A stretch of 64,000 bases of DNA from Streptomyces griseomycini (GCF_014203535.1 NZ_JACHJI010000001.1:682001-746000); one strand, 5' to 3'; counted from the first letter of the stretch, positions 48,867 to 58,700 are shown. The notes: generated from the sequence alone by a model not told the origin. Program-made: numbers and translations.

Positions 48867-51320
48867 TCACACGCCGACGGCCAGGAACTGTTCGGCCCAG
48901 ATGGTCTTGCCGACCGGGCCGTGACGGGTGCCCCAGCGCTGGGCGAGCTGGGCGACCAGCAGCAGGCCCCGCCCCCCTTCGTCGAACAGCCGTGCGCGCC
49001 GCAGGTGCGGTGCGGTGTTGCTCGAGTCGAAGACCTCGCTGATCAGGACGTTGTCCCCGTGGATCAGCCGCAGCTGGATGGGCGGCAGGCCGTAGCGTAT
49101 GGCGTTGGTGACCAGTTCGCTGACGATCAGTTCGGTGATCAGGGCGGCGTCGTCCAGCCCCCAGTCGGACAGCTGGCCGGTGGCCCGGCGGCGGGCCTCG
49201 GCGACGATCGCGGGGTCGTCGCCCAGGTCCCAGACGGCGACCCGGTCGGCGTGCAGGGCCCGGGTGGAGGCGACGAGCAGGGCGACGTCGTCGTCCGGGG
49301 GGTGGGTCAGCGCGGCCGCGAGGACCCTGTCGCAGACCGTCTCCACGTGCGTGGCGGGGCGGGCCAGAGCGGTGAACAGCTTGTCCAGGCCTTCGTCGAT
49401 GTCGTGGTCGCGGGGCTGGAGCAGACCGTCGGTGTACAGGGCGAGGAGACTTCCCTCGGGCAGTTCGGTCTCGAAGGTCTCGAAGGGCAGGCCGCCCAGG
49501 CCCAGCGGCGGGCCGGCCGGGACGTCGAGGAAGTACACCGTGCCGTCGGGGGTGGCCACGGCGGGCGGCGGGTGGCCGGCCCGGGCGAGGGTGCAGTGGC
49601 GTGAGACCGGGTCGTAGACCGCGTACAGGCAGGTGGTGCCGATGCCCCCGGCGGTCTCGGGGGCGCTCTTCCCGCCCCCCTCCTCGGCGGACAGGTGCAG
49701 GACGAGGTCGTCGAGGTGCGTGAGCAGTTCGTCGGGCGGCAGGTCGACGTCGGCCAGGGTGCGCACCGCGGTGCGCAGCCGGCCCATGGTGGCCGAGGCG
49801 CGGATGCCGTGGCCGACGACGTCGCCGACGACGAGGGCCACGCGTGCGCCGGACAGCGGGATCACGTCGAACCAGTCGCCCCCCATACCGGCGCTGGTCG
49901 CGGCGGGCAGGTAGCGGGAGGCGACCTCGAGGGCCGCCTGGTCGGGCAGCGTCTGCGGCAGCAGGCTGCTCTGCAGCGTCATGGTCGTGGTGCGCGCGCG
50001 GGACTGCCGGCGGGTCTCGTGGATGCCGACGGCCGCCTGGGCGGTGAGCTTCTCGGCCAGCAGCAGGTCGTCCGGCCCGAAGGGCTCGGGGCGCCGGTGA
50101 CGGCCGAAGAACGCCATGCCGATGACGGTGCCGTGCGCCCGCATCGGCACCACGAGCACCGCGTGCGCCCCCTCCCGGCCGATCCACGCGGCCGCCGGGT
50201 CCTGCCGCGCCCACTGGACGAGGTCGGCGTCGGCCGTGCCGTACAGGGCGCCACGGCCCCGGGTCAGACACCTCACCGGGGGAGACAGCGCCGGGTAGGT
50301 GACCGTCTCGGTCCGCGCGCTCGAGGGCCCGGGGCCGTCCTCGCGGACCGAGCGCACCGCGACGCGGCGCGCGGTCACCGGCTCCGACGGCGGGAGAGGG
50401 GGGTCCTCCACGCGGTGAACGCCCTCCAGCAGGTCGACGGCGGCGAAGTCCGCCAGCCGGGGCACGGCGGCGTCGGCCAGCTCCTGCGCGGTACGGGGGG
50501 TGTCCCCGGCGGTGCCGGTGCGGGAACCGGCGGCGCCCGGGGGGAGCGTCCGCTCCTGGGTGAGGCGCTCCCGCACCTCGTGGTGCGCCACCAGGCACAC
50601 GGCGCGCACCCGGCCCTCCGGGTCCTTCAGCGGGGCCAGCGTGACCGGCCGGCCGTGCTCCGCGCCGGCGCCCGCGGGACGGAGACGGGGTTCCGCCCGC
50701 TGCGGTTCACCGGTGTCCGCCACCAACCGCATCCTCTCCTCGGTCTCCTCGTTCGCCGGACCCGGTGCGATCTCCGGCAGGCGCAGCCCGACCATCCGGC
50801 TCTCCGGCACGGACAGCACGTCCTCCATGGCCGCGTTCGCCCGCTCGAGCCGCCCGTCGGTGCCGAAGACCGCGAGGACGCAGGGGACTTGGCTGAACGC
50901 CCACTCCGTCAGCGCCTCGCCCCGGTCCCGTGACGCACGCGCCGCCGGGTCCGCCGCCGCGCACACCACGAGCCACTCGCCCGTACCGTCGCTCCTGCGC
51001 CGGTGGTGCGCGAGCAGCCCCAGCCGCAGCGGGTGGCCGTCGTGGTGCCTCAGCGCCACCGTTCCGCTGAGGCGTTCCTGCCCGCCCGCCGCCCGCCGCG
51101 CCGGCTCGTCCGCGTCGTCGGCGTCGTCGGCGAGCAGCCGGGCGGCCGGAAGCCCCACCACCTGCGCGGGCGCGTACCCCAGCAGCCGTCGGGCCTCCTC
51201 GCTCCACCCGGTCACGAAGCCCCGTTCGTCGATGGTGGCCGTGGCCGTCCGCACCGGCTCTCCGGTGTCCCGTGTCTCGTCCCGCCGTTCACCGGGAGGG
51301 CTGGAAAGTCGCTCCATCAC
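48867..51320 (-). CDS. PAS/GAF-SpoIIE phosphatase with C-terminal HATPase
   Basis: An 817-residue multidomain regulator. Two PAS domains (about 20-130, VTGWSEEARRLLGYAPAQVVG; about 140-250, FGTDGRLERANAAMEDVLSVP) and a GAF-like region (about 270-450) precede a SpoIIE PP2C phosphatase (about 460-680: GMGGDWFDVIPL, GDVVGHGIRASATMGRLRT, ALYTDGLL, DDDVALLVA) and an RsbW-type ATPase (about 690-817: LITELIVSELVTNAIRYG, EGGRGLLLVAQLAQRWG). Such proteins dephosphorylate STAS antagonists and control sigma factors in response to signals sensed by PAS/GAF. Having phosphatase and kinase-like domains in one chain is common in Streptomyces. Start is the GTG at 51320 or the ATG at 51317. Confidence 0.9.
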   Translation of the reverse strand: MMERLSSPPGERRDETRDTGEPVRTATATIDERGFVTGWSEEARRLLGYAPAQVVGLPAARLLADDADDADEPARRAAGGQERLSGTVALRHHDGHPLRLGLLAHHRRRSDGTGEWLVVCAAADPAARASRDRGEALTEWAFSQVPCVLAVFGTDGRLERANAAMEDVLSVPESRMVGLRLPEIAPGPANEETEERMRLVADTGEPQRAEPRLRPAGAGAEHGRPVTLAPLKDPEGRVRAVCLVAHHEVRERLTQERTLPPGAAGSRTGTAGDTPRTAQELADAAVPRLADFAAVDLLEGVHRVEDPPLPPSEPVTARRVAVRSVREDGPGPSSARTETVTYPALSPPVRCLTRGRGALYGTADADLVQWARQDPAAAWIGREGAHAVLVVPMRAHGTVIGMAFFGRHRRPEPFGPDDLLLAEKLTAQAAVGIHETRRQSRARTTTMTLQSSLLPQTLPDQAALEVASRYLPAATSAGMGGDWFDVIPLSGARVALVVGDVVGHGIRASATMGRLRTAVRTLADVDLPPDELLTHLDDLVLHLSAEEGGGKSAPETAGGIGTTCLYAVYDPVSRHCTLARAGHPPPAVATPDGTVYFLDVPAGPPLGLGGLPFETFETELPEGSLLALYTDGLLQPRDHDIDEGLDKLFTALARPATHVETVCDRVLAAALTHPPDDDVALLVASTRALHADRVAVWDLGDDPAIVAEARRRATGQLSDWGLDDAALITELIVSELVTNAIRYGLPPIQLRLIHGDNVLISEVFDSSNTAPHLRRARLFDEGGRGLLLVAQLAQRWGTRHGPVGKTIWAEQFLAVGV

Positions 51321-51328
51321 CGCTCACC

Positions 51329-51664
51329 TCACGCCTGCTGATGCCCGGTCCCGCTCCCCACCGGGACCCGCACGGCCACCGCCCTCCCCACCAGCATCGA
51401 CCCGCGGTCCACCGAGTACCAGCGCAGCACGTCAGGAGCGGCGGGGACGGAGGCGACGAGGAGGGGGATGTCAAGCCCCGAAGCCTCGGGACTGCCCCCT
51501 GCCGCCCGCCGGCCGCGAGGATGGGGTCGGATGTTCCGCCGCACGGCCGGGGCCCGCCGAGGGCCCCGGAGGACGACGGCGGAAGCGGAACCCACCGTCT
51601 CCACCAGGTGCAAGGCTGTGCGCGAGGCAGCCGTGAAGAGGTGAAAGAAGTTGACGGCTGCCAT
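51329..51664 (-). CDS. Doubtful small ORF in the SpoIIE-ABC intergenic region
   Basis: The 330 bases between the SpoIIE-type and ABC genes contain an open frame of up to 111 residues (C-terminal RWYSVDRGSMLVGRAVAVRV) with GC-biased third positions, but its start (ATG 51664) would lie inside the ABC gene on the other strand and it has no clear ribosome site or recognised family. It may be real or a chance frame. Nothing else is seen in this interval except the ABC gene ribosome site (GAGGTGA). Confidence 0.25.
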   Translation of the reverse strand: MAAVNFFHLFTAASRTALHLVETVGSASAVVLRGPRRAPAVRRNIRPHPRGRRAAGGSPEASGLDIPLLVASVPAAPDVLRWYSVDRGSMLVGRAVAVRVPVGSGTGHQQA

Positions 51665-52565
51665 CTCGTTCTCCGGGCTGACCAAACGCTACGGCGCCCG
51701 TACCGCGATCGAGGACGTGACCTTCTCCGTACCGTTCGGCGAGGTCACCGGATTCTTCGGGCCGGACGGCGCCGGGAAGACGACCTGCCTGCGGATACTG
51801 GCCGGCCTGGTGGCACCGGACCGCGGCACCGCGACCGTCCTGGGGAGGCCCTTCGCGGAACTCCCCGGTCCGGCCCGGCAGGTGGGAGTGGCCCTCGACG
51901 GTGCCGGCGCGCACCCCGGACACACGGGCCGCCAGCACCTGCTGATGGCCGCCGCCGAGGCGGACATCCCGGCCCGGCGGGTGGACGAGGTCCTGGCGGT
52001 GACCGACATCGAGGGCGTCGCGGAGCGGAAGGTCGGGACCTACTCCCCGTGCACCCGCCGGCGCCTGGGACTCGCCACCGCGCTGCTCGGTGACCCGCGC
52101 GTCCTCGTTCTCGACGAGCCCGCGGGCGGCCTGGACCCGCAGGGCGTCCGCCGGCTGCGGACCCTCCTGCGGCGCCTGGCCGACCAGGGACGCGCCGTGC
52201 TGCTGTCGAGCCGTGCCCTGACCGAGGTGGAGCGGACCTCGGACCGCCTGATCGTGCTGCGCAGGCGGGTCCTCTTCACCGGCTCCGTCGAGGTGCTGCG
52301 CCACCGTCCCCGCTCCGCCGGGGGCGCGCTGCGGGTGCGCACCTCCGACGACGCCCGCATGGCCGCCGGGCTCGCCTCCTTCGGGAGCGACATCCGGTCG
52401 GAGACGGCGCACGGCGTGCTCGTCCAGGGGGCGGACGCCAAGACGATCCTCGCCACGGCCACGGCCGTCGGTGTCGAGGTGCACGAACTGGCCGAGCCGG
52501 TCGTGGACCTGGAGGAGGAGTTCCGCCGGCTCCTCGGCGACACCGCTCCCGGAAGTCTCCGGTGA
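51651..52565 (+). CDS. Orphan ABC-type ATPase with degenerate signature and H-loop
   Basis: A 304-residue ABC ATPase of the DrrA/CcmA-like exporter group. Walker A (GPDGAGKTT, about residue 36-44) and Walker B (LVLDEPAGGLDP) are intact. However, the signature motif LSGGQ is YSPCT (131-135) and the switch His is Arg (R188 in LSSRALTEVE). Both changes would impair normal ATP sandwiching and hydrolysis. No permease gene adjoins it. The TTG start at 51651 is preceded by GAGGTGA at seven bases. It could be a regulator, a partner of a distant permease with a canonical subunit, or a decaying gene. It converges on the biosynthetic cluster. Confidence 0.85.
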   Translation: MTAAISFSGLTKRYGARTAIEDVTFSVPFGEVTGFFGPDGAGKTTCLRILAGLVAPDRGTATVLGRPFAELPGPARQVGVALDGAGAHPGHTGRQHLLMAAAEADIPARRVDEVLAVTDIEGVAERKVGTYSPCTRRRLGLATALLGDPRVLVLDEPAGGLDPQGVRRLRTLLRRLADQGRAVLLSSRALTEVERTSDRLIVLRRRVLFTGSVEVLRHRPRSAGGALRVRTSDDARMAAGLASFGSDIRSETAHGVLVQGADAKTILATATAVGVEVHELAEPVVDLEEEFRRLLGDTAPGSLR

Positions 52566-52576
52566 GCGTCCCGCCC

Positions 52577-52611
52577 GCCCGGCGGCAGGGGGCGCTCCCC
52601 CGCCGCCGGGC
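52577..52611. terminator. Strong bidirectional terminator between ABC gene and ketosynthase
   Basis: GCCCGGCGGC at 52577-52586 and five G (52588-52592) pair with five C (52597-52601) and GCCGCCGGGC (52602-52611), leaving one bulged A and a four-base loop: a 15-pair stem in a 69-base gap between convergent genes. Confidence 0.75.
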
Positions 52612-52634
52612 GGCCGGCCGCGTGCCGGGGCCGG

Positions 52635-53906
52635 TCACACCGTGCGGAACGCCAGCACCACGTTGTGCCCGCCGAACCCGAAGGAGTTGTTGAGGGCGGC
52701 GACACGCCCCTCGGGCAGGGCCCGGGGTTCACCGCGCACGATGTCGGCGTCCACCTCGGGGTCGACGGTGTCGAGGTTGATGGTCGCGGGGGCGAGCCGG
52801 TCCCGCAGCGCGAGGACCGCGGCGACGGACTCCACCCCGCCGGCCCCGCCGAGCAGGTGCCCCGTCATGGACTTGGTGGCGGACACCGCGAAGTGGTCGG
52901 TGTCGTCGCCGAACACCGTGCGCAGCGCGAGGATCTCGGCCACGTCGCCCATCGGTGTCGAGGTGGCGTGCGCGTTGACGTGCACGATCTCGGAGGGCTT
53001 CAGGTCGTTGGACTCCAGCAGGTCGGTCAGCGCGGCACGGATGCCGCGGCCCGTCGGTTCGGGCTGGGTGATGTGGTGGCTGTCGGCGGAGAGGCCCTGG
53101 CCGACGGCCTCGGCGTACACCCGCGCGCCGCGCCGGGCCGCGTGCTCGGCCGCCTCGAGCACGAGGACGCCCGCGCCCTCGCCCATGACGAAGCCGTCCC
53201 GGTCCACGTCGTACGGGCGGGAGGCCGCCGTCGGGTCGTCGTTGCGCTTGGACATCGCCATCATGTTGCCGAAGGCGGCCATGTTCAGCGAGCAGATGGC
53301 CGCCTCGGTGCCGCCCGCCAGGACGATGTCGGCCCGGTTCGTGCGGATCATCTCGACGGCGTAGCCGATGGCCTCGGCGCCGGTGGCGCAGGCGCTGACC
53401 GGGCTGTGCACCCCGGCGCGCGCGCCCACGTCCCGGCCGACCGTGACCGAGGGGGTGCTGGCCATCATCATCTGCAGGGCGTACGGGGAGATCCCGCGGG
53501 GCCCCTGCTGCTTGAGCATCTCGTACTGGTCGAGCAGCGAGGTCATGCCGCCGATGGCGGAGGCGACGACCACGCCGAGCCGGTCCGGGTCCACCGCGGC
53601 GTCCGTGCCGGCCCGGCCGGTGAGCCCCGCGTCGGACCACGCCTCGCGCGCCGCGACGAGGGCGAACTGGGCCGCGCGGTCGAGCTTGCCCGTCTCGGAC
53701 TCGGGCAGCACCTCCCTCGGCTCCACGGCGGCCTCGGCGGCGATGCGCACCTGTACCTCGTCGGCCCAGTCGTGCCGCAGGGGCCGGACCCCGGAGCGGC
53801 CGGCCAGCAGCGCCCGCCAGGTCGAGGCGGCGTCGCCGCCGAGCGGGGTGGTGGCACCGAGGCCGGTGACGACCACGGTGCGGTCGATCGCTGTCACAGG
53901 AATCAC
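52635..53906 (-). CDS. Beta-ketoacyl synthase, complete catalytic triad
   Basis: A 423-residue FabF-type ketosynthase. The Cys-His-His triad is intact: C173 in SACATGAEA, H313 in NAHATSTPMG and H350 in TGHLLGGAG; the C-terminal gate is NSFGFGGHN. It would perform decarboxylative condensation of malonyl-ACP with an acyl chain. Its GTG start overlaps the stop of the second ketosynthase gene (GTGA), so the two are co-translated, as with ketosynthase/chain-length-factor pairs of type II polyketide systems. It is the last gene of the biosynthetic cluster and no ketoreductase or dehydratase is present in the window. Confidence 0.92.
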   Translation of the reverse strand: MIPVTAIDRTVVVTGLGATTPLGGDAASTWRALLAGRSGVRPLRHDWADEVQVRIAAEAAVEPREVLPESETGKLDRAAQFALVAAREAWSDAGLTGRAGTDAAVDPDRLGVVVASAIGGMTSLLDQYEMLKQQGPRGISPYALQMMMASTPSVTVGRDVGARAGVHSPVSACATGAEAIGYAVEMIRTNRADIVLAGGTEAAICSLNMAAFGNMMAMSKRNDDPTAASRPYDVDRDGFVMGEGAGVLVLEAAEHAARRGARVYAEAVGQGLSADSHHITQPEPTGRGIRAALTDLLESNDLKPSEIVHVNAHATSTPMGDVAEILALRTVFGDDTDHFAVSATKSMTGHLLGGAGGVESVAAVLALRDRLAPATINLDTVDPEVDADIVRGEPRALPEGRVAALNNSFGFGGHNVVLAFRTV

Positions 53907-55198
53907 TCCACGTCCGGATCGGTGAGGGGCTGGGCGGGAACGCCCCGGAAGGTCAGGGCCACGTTGTGCCCGCCGAACCCGGCGGAGTTCTTCACCGCGA
54001 CGTTCTGTTCGCTCCCGAGCTTGAGCGGGCCGCCGTGCACCACGTCGACCGAGAGGCCGTCGTCGAGGCGGGTGAAGTTGCGGGTCGGCGGCACGATGCC
54101 GTGGTGGAGGGAGAGGACCGTGGTGATCGACTCGATCGCCCCGGCCGCGCCGAGGCTGTGCCCGGTCATCGACTTGTTCGCCGAGACCGCCGGTCCCCGG
54201 CCGGCGTCCCCGAACACGGCCCGGATGCCGTGCGCCTCGGCCGCGTCACCGGGCAGCGTCGCCGTGCCGTTGGCGTTCAGGTGCGCCACCTCCCCGGGCA
54301 GGACGCCCGCGTCGGCGAGCGAGGCGCGGATGGCCCTGGCGGTTCCGGCGCCGGACGGGTCGGGCTGCACCATGTCGTGCGCGTCCGAGGAGACGCCCAC
54401 GCCGGCGAGCTCGGCGTAGATCCGCGCGCCGCGCTCCCGGGCGTGCTCCTCGGACTCCAGGACGAGGATGCCCGCCCCCTCGCCGAGCACCATCCCGTCG
54501 CGCTCCGCGTCGTACGGCCGGGAGGCGGAGGCGGGGTCGTCCACCCGCTTCGACAGGGCGCGCATGGCGCCGAAGGACGCGAGGACGAGGGGGTGCAGCG
54601 GTGCTTCGGTGCCCCCGGCCACCACGACGTCCGCCTCGCCGCGGCGGATCAGCTCGGCCGCCGTGACCAGGGCCTGCGTTCCGGACGAGCAGGCGTTCAC
54701 CGTGGCGTGCACCCCGGCCCGCGCGTTCACCAGCAGGGCGACGGCGGCAGCGGAGCCGTTGCCCATGGACATCGGCACGGTGAGCGGGGGGACCCGGTTC
54801 CACCCCCGGCTCTTCAGCGCCTCCCAGCCGTTGATCATCGCGTTCATGTCGCCCAGGGCGGCGGACACGACCACGGCCACCCGCCGGGGGCGGGCGGCGG
54901 TGTCGAGGCCGGCGTCGTTCCAGGCCTCCGCCGCGGCGGTCACGGCGAGCTGGGCGGAGCGGCTCAGGCGCCGGCGCTGCCGGTGCTCGAGCCCGGGCCC
55001 GGGCTCGACCTTCACGCGCCCGCCGATCGCCGGGGGCATCTCCCGCGTCCAGGGCTCGTCGTCCAGCAGGCGGATGCCGTTGTCACCGCGCACCATCGCT
55101 TCCCAGGTGCCGGCGACGTCGCCGCCGAGTGCGGTGGTCTCCCCGAGGCCGGTGACGACGACCTTCGTACGCTCGTGCTGAGGAATGGTCCCCGGCAT
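53903..55198 (-). CDS. Beta-ketoacyl synthase homologue lacking one catalytic histidine
   Basis: A 431-residue FabF-like protein. C170 in NACSSGTQAL and H347 in TGHSLGAAGA are kept, but the first active-site His is Asn (N310 in NANGTATLPGD). Cys-Asn-His is neither a standard ketosynthase nor a classical chain-length factor, in which the Cys itself is replaced. It may accept or transfer acyl groups without decarboxylative condensation, or serve as the partner subunit of the complete ketosynthase. AAGGAGA lies seven bases before the ATG at 55198. A strong hairpin precedes the gene, separating it from the SRPBCC gene. Confidence 0.9.
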   Translation of the reverse strand: MPGTIPQHERTKVVVTGLGETTALGGDVAGTWEAMVRGDNGIRLLDDEPWTREMPPAIGGRVKVEPGPGLEHRQRRRLSRSAQLAVTAAAEAWNDAGLDTAARPRRVAVVVSAALGDMNAMINGWEALKSRGWNRVPPLTVPMSMGNGSAAAVALLVNARAGVHATVNACSSGTQALVTAAELIRRGEADVVVAGGTEAPLHPLVLASFGAMRALSKRVDDPASASRPYDAERDGMVLGEGAGILVLESEEHARERGARIYAELAGVGVSSDAHDMVQPDPSGAGTARAIRASLADAGVLPGEVAHLNANGTATLPGDAAEAHGIRAVFGDAGRGPAVSANKSMTGHSLGAAGAIESITTVLSLHHGIVPPTRNFTRLDDGLSVDVVHGGPLKLGSEQNVAVKNSAGFGGHNVALTFRGVPAQPLTDPDVE

Positions 55199-55268
55199 GG
55201 CTTCTCCTTCTCAGATCCCGTTCGGGTCGTTGACGCAGGGGGGCACGGCGGCCGGCCGTGCCGGTGTG

Positions 55269-55302
55269 CGCCCGCCGGAGGCCGCTCCGCCTCCGGCGGG
55301 CG
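55269..55302 (-). terminator. Hairpin inside the biosynthetic cluster, after the SRPBCC gene
   Basis: A perfect 14-base stem (55269-55282 and 55289-55302, loop CGCTCC) lies just after the SRPBCC stop and 70 bases before the ketosynthase pair. It is as good as any terminator in the window, yet all flanking genes read the same way, so the ketosynthases may be attenuated or have their own promoter. Confidence 0.7.
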
Positions 55303-55307
55303 GGCGG

Positions 55308-55763
55308 TCAGGACCGGTGGTGGGCCGGCTGCGCGAGCCGTTCGGCGAGCTTGCCGGAGTCCTTCTTGACCTGGCTGACGAGCACCTTCTTCAGCAGGGA
55401 CTTCGGCATGATCCCGAAGAAGTCCCCGGGCTCCACGTCGAACGTCCAGTGCACGCCGGTGGTGCCGTCCGCGCGCTCGGTGTAGTCGTAGGTGCCGGTG
55501 TAGCCGAACGGCCCGTCCACCACGTGGAACCTGGACCGGCGGCCCGGCTCGAACTCGGTGATCTCGACGGTGAAGGTCATCTTCTTGCCGATCAGCTGGA
55601 AGGTGATCTCGTACCGGCAGCCCGGTCGCGCGGCGCCGTTCAGCAGCCGCGTGTCCACGCAGGCGGACTGCCACTCGGGGTCGCGGGCGGGGTCCGACAG
55701 CCAGGCGAACGCCTCCTTCGGCGCCACCGGAAGGTCGAACGCGTACTCAGCCCTGAGCGTCAT
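55308..55763 (-). CDS. SRPBCC (START-like/polyketide cyclase-type) protein
   Basis: A 151-residue single-domain SRPBCC fold: EYAFDLPVAPKEAFAWLSDPARDPEW at the start, then alternating strands (YEITFQLIGKKMTFTVEITEFEPG, YTGTYDYTERADGTTGVHWTFDVEPG) and a C-terminal helix. Such proteins bind hydrophobic ligands in a deep cavity; in polyketide clusters some act as cyclases or aromatases. The start overlaps the NRPS end by 17 bases, so it is co-translated and may act on or shield the nascent acyl chain. No catalytic residues can be assigned. Confidence 0.82.
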   Translation of the reverse strand: MTLRAEYAFDLPVAPKEAFAWLSDPARDPEWQSACVDTRLLNGAARPGCRYEITFQLIGKKMTFTVEITEFEPGRRSRFHVVDGPFGYTGTYDYTERADGTTGVHWTFDVEPGDFFGIMPKSLLKKVLVSQVKKDSGKLAERLAQPAHHRS

Positions 55764-58700
55764 CGGTGTGTGCTCCCATGTGCGGTGCGATCGCCTGTGC
55801 GGCGACGGCGGCGTGCGGCGGATACATGACGGAGTTGTGGTCGCCGGAGACGTCGACGACCTGGAGCGATCCCTTGATCAGCGCCTCCCAGCCGAGCTTC
55901 GGGCCGTAGTCGACCTGCTCGTCCACCGCGCGCAGCAGCAGCAGGTCGAGGTCGTTCGGCTCGGGCAGGTAGGTCTGCAGGGCGATGCCGTTGGCGAGGT
56001 ACGCCTCGAAGTAGCGCAGGATCTGGGCGCGGTCGGCGTCCTCGGCGAGGACGCCGAGGGCGGCGGCCCGCTGCAGGATGTGGTCGAACGCGGCGTCGCC
56101 GCCGAGCGCCCGCAGGTCCTCCGCGGGGATGTCGAGGGTCTTTCCGTAGGGCACCGCGAGGTCCCGGGCGAACCACGACAGGATCGTCGCGTCGTCCGCG
56201 GTCTCCGGGATGTTCTCCTCGATCGGGGCGCGGCTGTCGATGGCGGCGAGCAGCTCGATCTCCTCGCCGGCCGCCCGGAGTTGCCCGGCCACCTCGTAGG
56301 CGATCACGCCGCCGAAGCACCATCCGCCGAGGGCGTAGGGCCCGGTGGGCTGGATCTCCCTGAGGTACTCGATGTACCGGGTGGCCATGCCCTCCACGCT
56401 GACCTCGGCCTCGCCCACGTTCTCGATGCCGGGGGCCTCGACGGCCAGGACCGCCCGGCCGGCGGGCAGGTGCCGGGTCAGTTCGACGTAGCAGAAGACG
56501 GTGCCGCCGAAGGGGTGGAACAGGAACAGCGGCCTGCTGTCCGGCTCCCCCTCGCGCAGGGTGACGACCGGGGTGCGGGAGGTCTCCTGGCCGCCGCGCC
56601 GGACGAGGGTGGCGAGTTCGGCGATGGTGCCCTGCCGCAGCAGTTCGGAGATCGGGATCTCCACGCCCCACTCCTCGCGGACGGCGGCGCTGAGCCGGAC
56701 GGCGAGCAGGGAGTGGCCGCCCACGTCGAAGAAGTTGTCGTGGACGCCGACCTCGGGGATGCCGAGGATCTCGGTCCACATGCGCGCCAGGGTGATCTCC
56801 GTGGCGTCGCGCGGCTTCTCGAAGGTGGCGTCCGAGGTGACGGCGGGCGCCGGCAGCCGGTTGCGGTCGATCTTCTTGTTGGCGGTCAGCGGCAGTTCGT
56901 CCAGGAGGACGACGATGCCCGGGACCATGTACTGCGGCAGCGAGACGGCCGCCGCCGACTTGATCTCCGCCGTCCTGAGCTCGGCGCCCGGCTCCGGCAC
57001 GACGTAGCCGACGAGCCGGTCGTCGCGGACCACGACGACGGCCGCGGACACCCCGTCCACCGCCTGCAGCACGGCCTCGACCTCGGCGAGTTCGATGCGG
57101 TAGCCGCGCAGCTTGACCTGGTTGTCGAGACGGCCGTGGTGCAGCAGCCGCCCGTCGCTGGTCCAGCGGGCCCGGTCGCCGGTGCGGTACAGCCGCTGCC
57201 GGGGCGCGGCGGGCAGCCCCGTGACGAACCGCTCCGCGGTCAGTTCCGGCCGGTCCCAGTACCCGATGGCCAGCCCTTCGCCGCCGATCCACAGCTCACC
57301 GGGGAACCCGGGCTCGACACTGCGCCCCTGCGGATCCAGCACGTACAGCTGCGTGTTGGCCAGCGGCCGGCCGATGTCGATGCCCCGCGCGGGGTCGACG
57401 CGGCCCTCGGTGGACCAGATGGTCGTCTCGGTCGGACCGTACACGTTGTGCAGGGCGGCCACCCGGCCGGTGAGGAACTCGGCCAGGTCCAGCGGGAGTT
57501 CCTCGCCGCCGCACAGGACGTTCAGCCGCGGGCAGCCGTCCCACCCGGCGTCGCGCAGCATGCGCCAGGAGGTCGGGGTGGCCTGCATCCAGGTCGCCCC
57601 GGAGTCCTCGATGCGGGCCGCGAGCCGCGCGCCGTCGGCGGCCGTCTCGCTGTCGCACACGATGACCCGCCCGCCGGCCACCAGGGGCATGAACAGCTCG
57701 AGCCCGGCGATGTCGAACGAGACGGTGGTGACGGCGAGCAGGCTGTCCGAGGCGGAGAAACCGGTGTTCTCCCGCATCGACAGCAGCAGGTTCACCAGGG
57801 CGCGGTGCGGAATCGCCACGCCCTTGGGGCGGCCGGTGGAGCCGGAGGTGTAGAGGATGTACGCCAGGTCCGACGGAGTCGGCGCCGCCGGTTCCGCGCC
57901 CTCGCCGGCCCCGGGCTCCCGCGCGACGGTGCCGATGACACCGGTCTCCAGGTCGTCGAGGTTCAGCACGGGCAGCCCGGCCGGCCGGTTCTCCTCCAGG
58001 CTCCGCTCGCCGAGCAGCAGCCGGGCGCGGGAGTCCTCGGCCATGTAGGCCAGCCGTTCCACGGGGAGCTTGGGGTCCAGCGGCACGTAGGCGGCGTCGG
58101 CCTCCAGGACGCCGAGCAGGGCCGCCACCAGCGGGGCGCCGCGTTCCGCCATCACCGCGACCCGGTCCCCGCGGGCGATGCCGGCCGTGCGCAGGGCGGC
58201 GGCGACCCGTTCGGTCTCCGCCAGCAGACGGCGGTAGCTCCACTCCTCGCCGTCGGCGACGAGGGCGGTCGCCTCGGGTGTGCGCCCCGCCTGCTCCCGG
58301 AACAGCTCCGGCAGCCTGTCCGGGGGCAGTTCGCGCACCGGGCCGGAACCCTGTGCGGCGAGCTGCGCCACCTGCCGCTCGTCGCCCCGGGCGAGCCGGT
58401 GCAGCGGCTCGTCCGGGTGCTGGACCAGGGTCTGGACCGTCGTGACGAAGGTGGCGGCCAGTTCGCGGGCCGTGCCCGGCTCGAAGATGTCGGTGTTGTA
58501 GCGCAGGACGCCCGCGAAGGCGCCGTCCCGCTCACCGCCCATCTCGATCCACAGGTCCGTCTGGCCCTCCTGCTGCGGCAGCGGATACGGCCGCAGGGTG
58601 GCCCCCGCGACGTCCAGTCGGGCGCCGGGGCCCGGGTCCAGCAGGAAGAAGGCGTCCATGTCGGTCAGGAACGGCAGCCGGTCCCAGGCGAAGCCGGCCT

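Noticed and set aside
53903..55198. Calling the second ketosynthase a classical chain-length factor
   Set aside because: Chain-length factors replace the active-site Cys with Gln or similar; here the Cys is retained and a His is lost instead.
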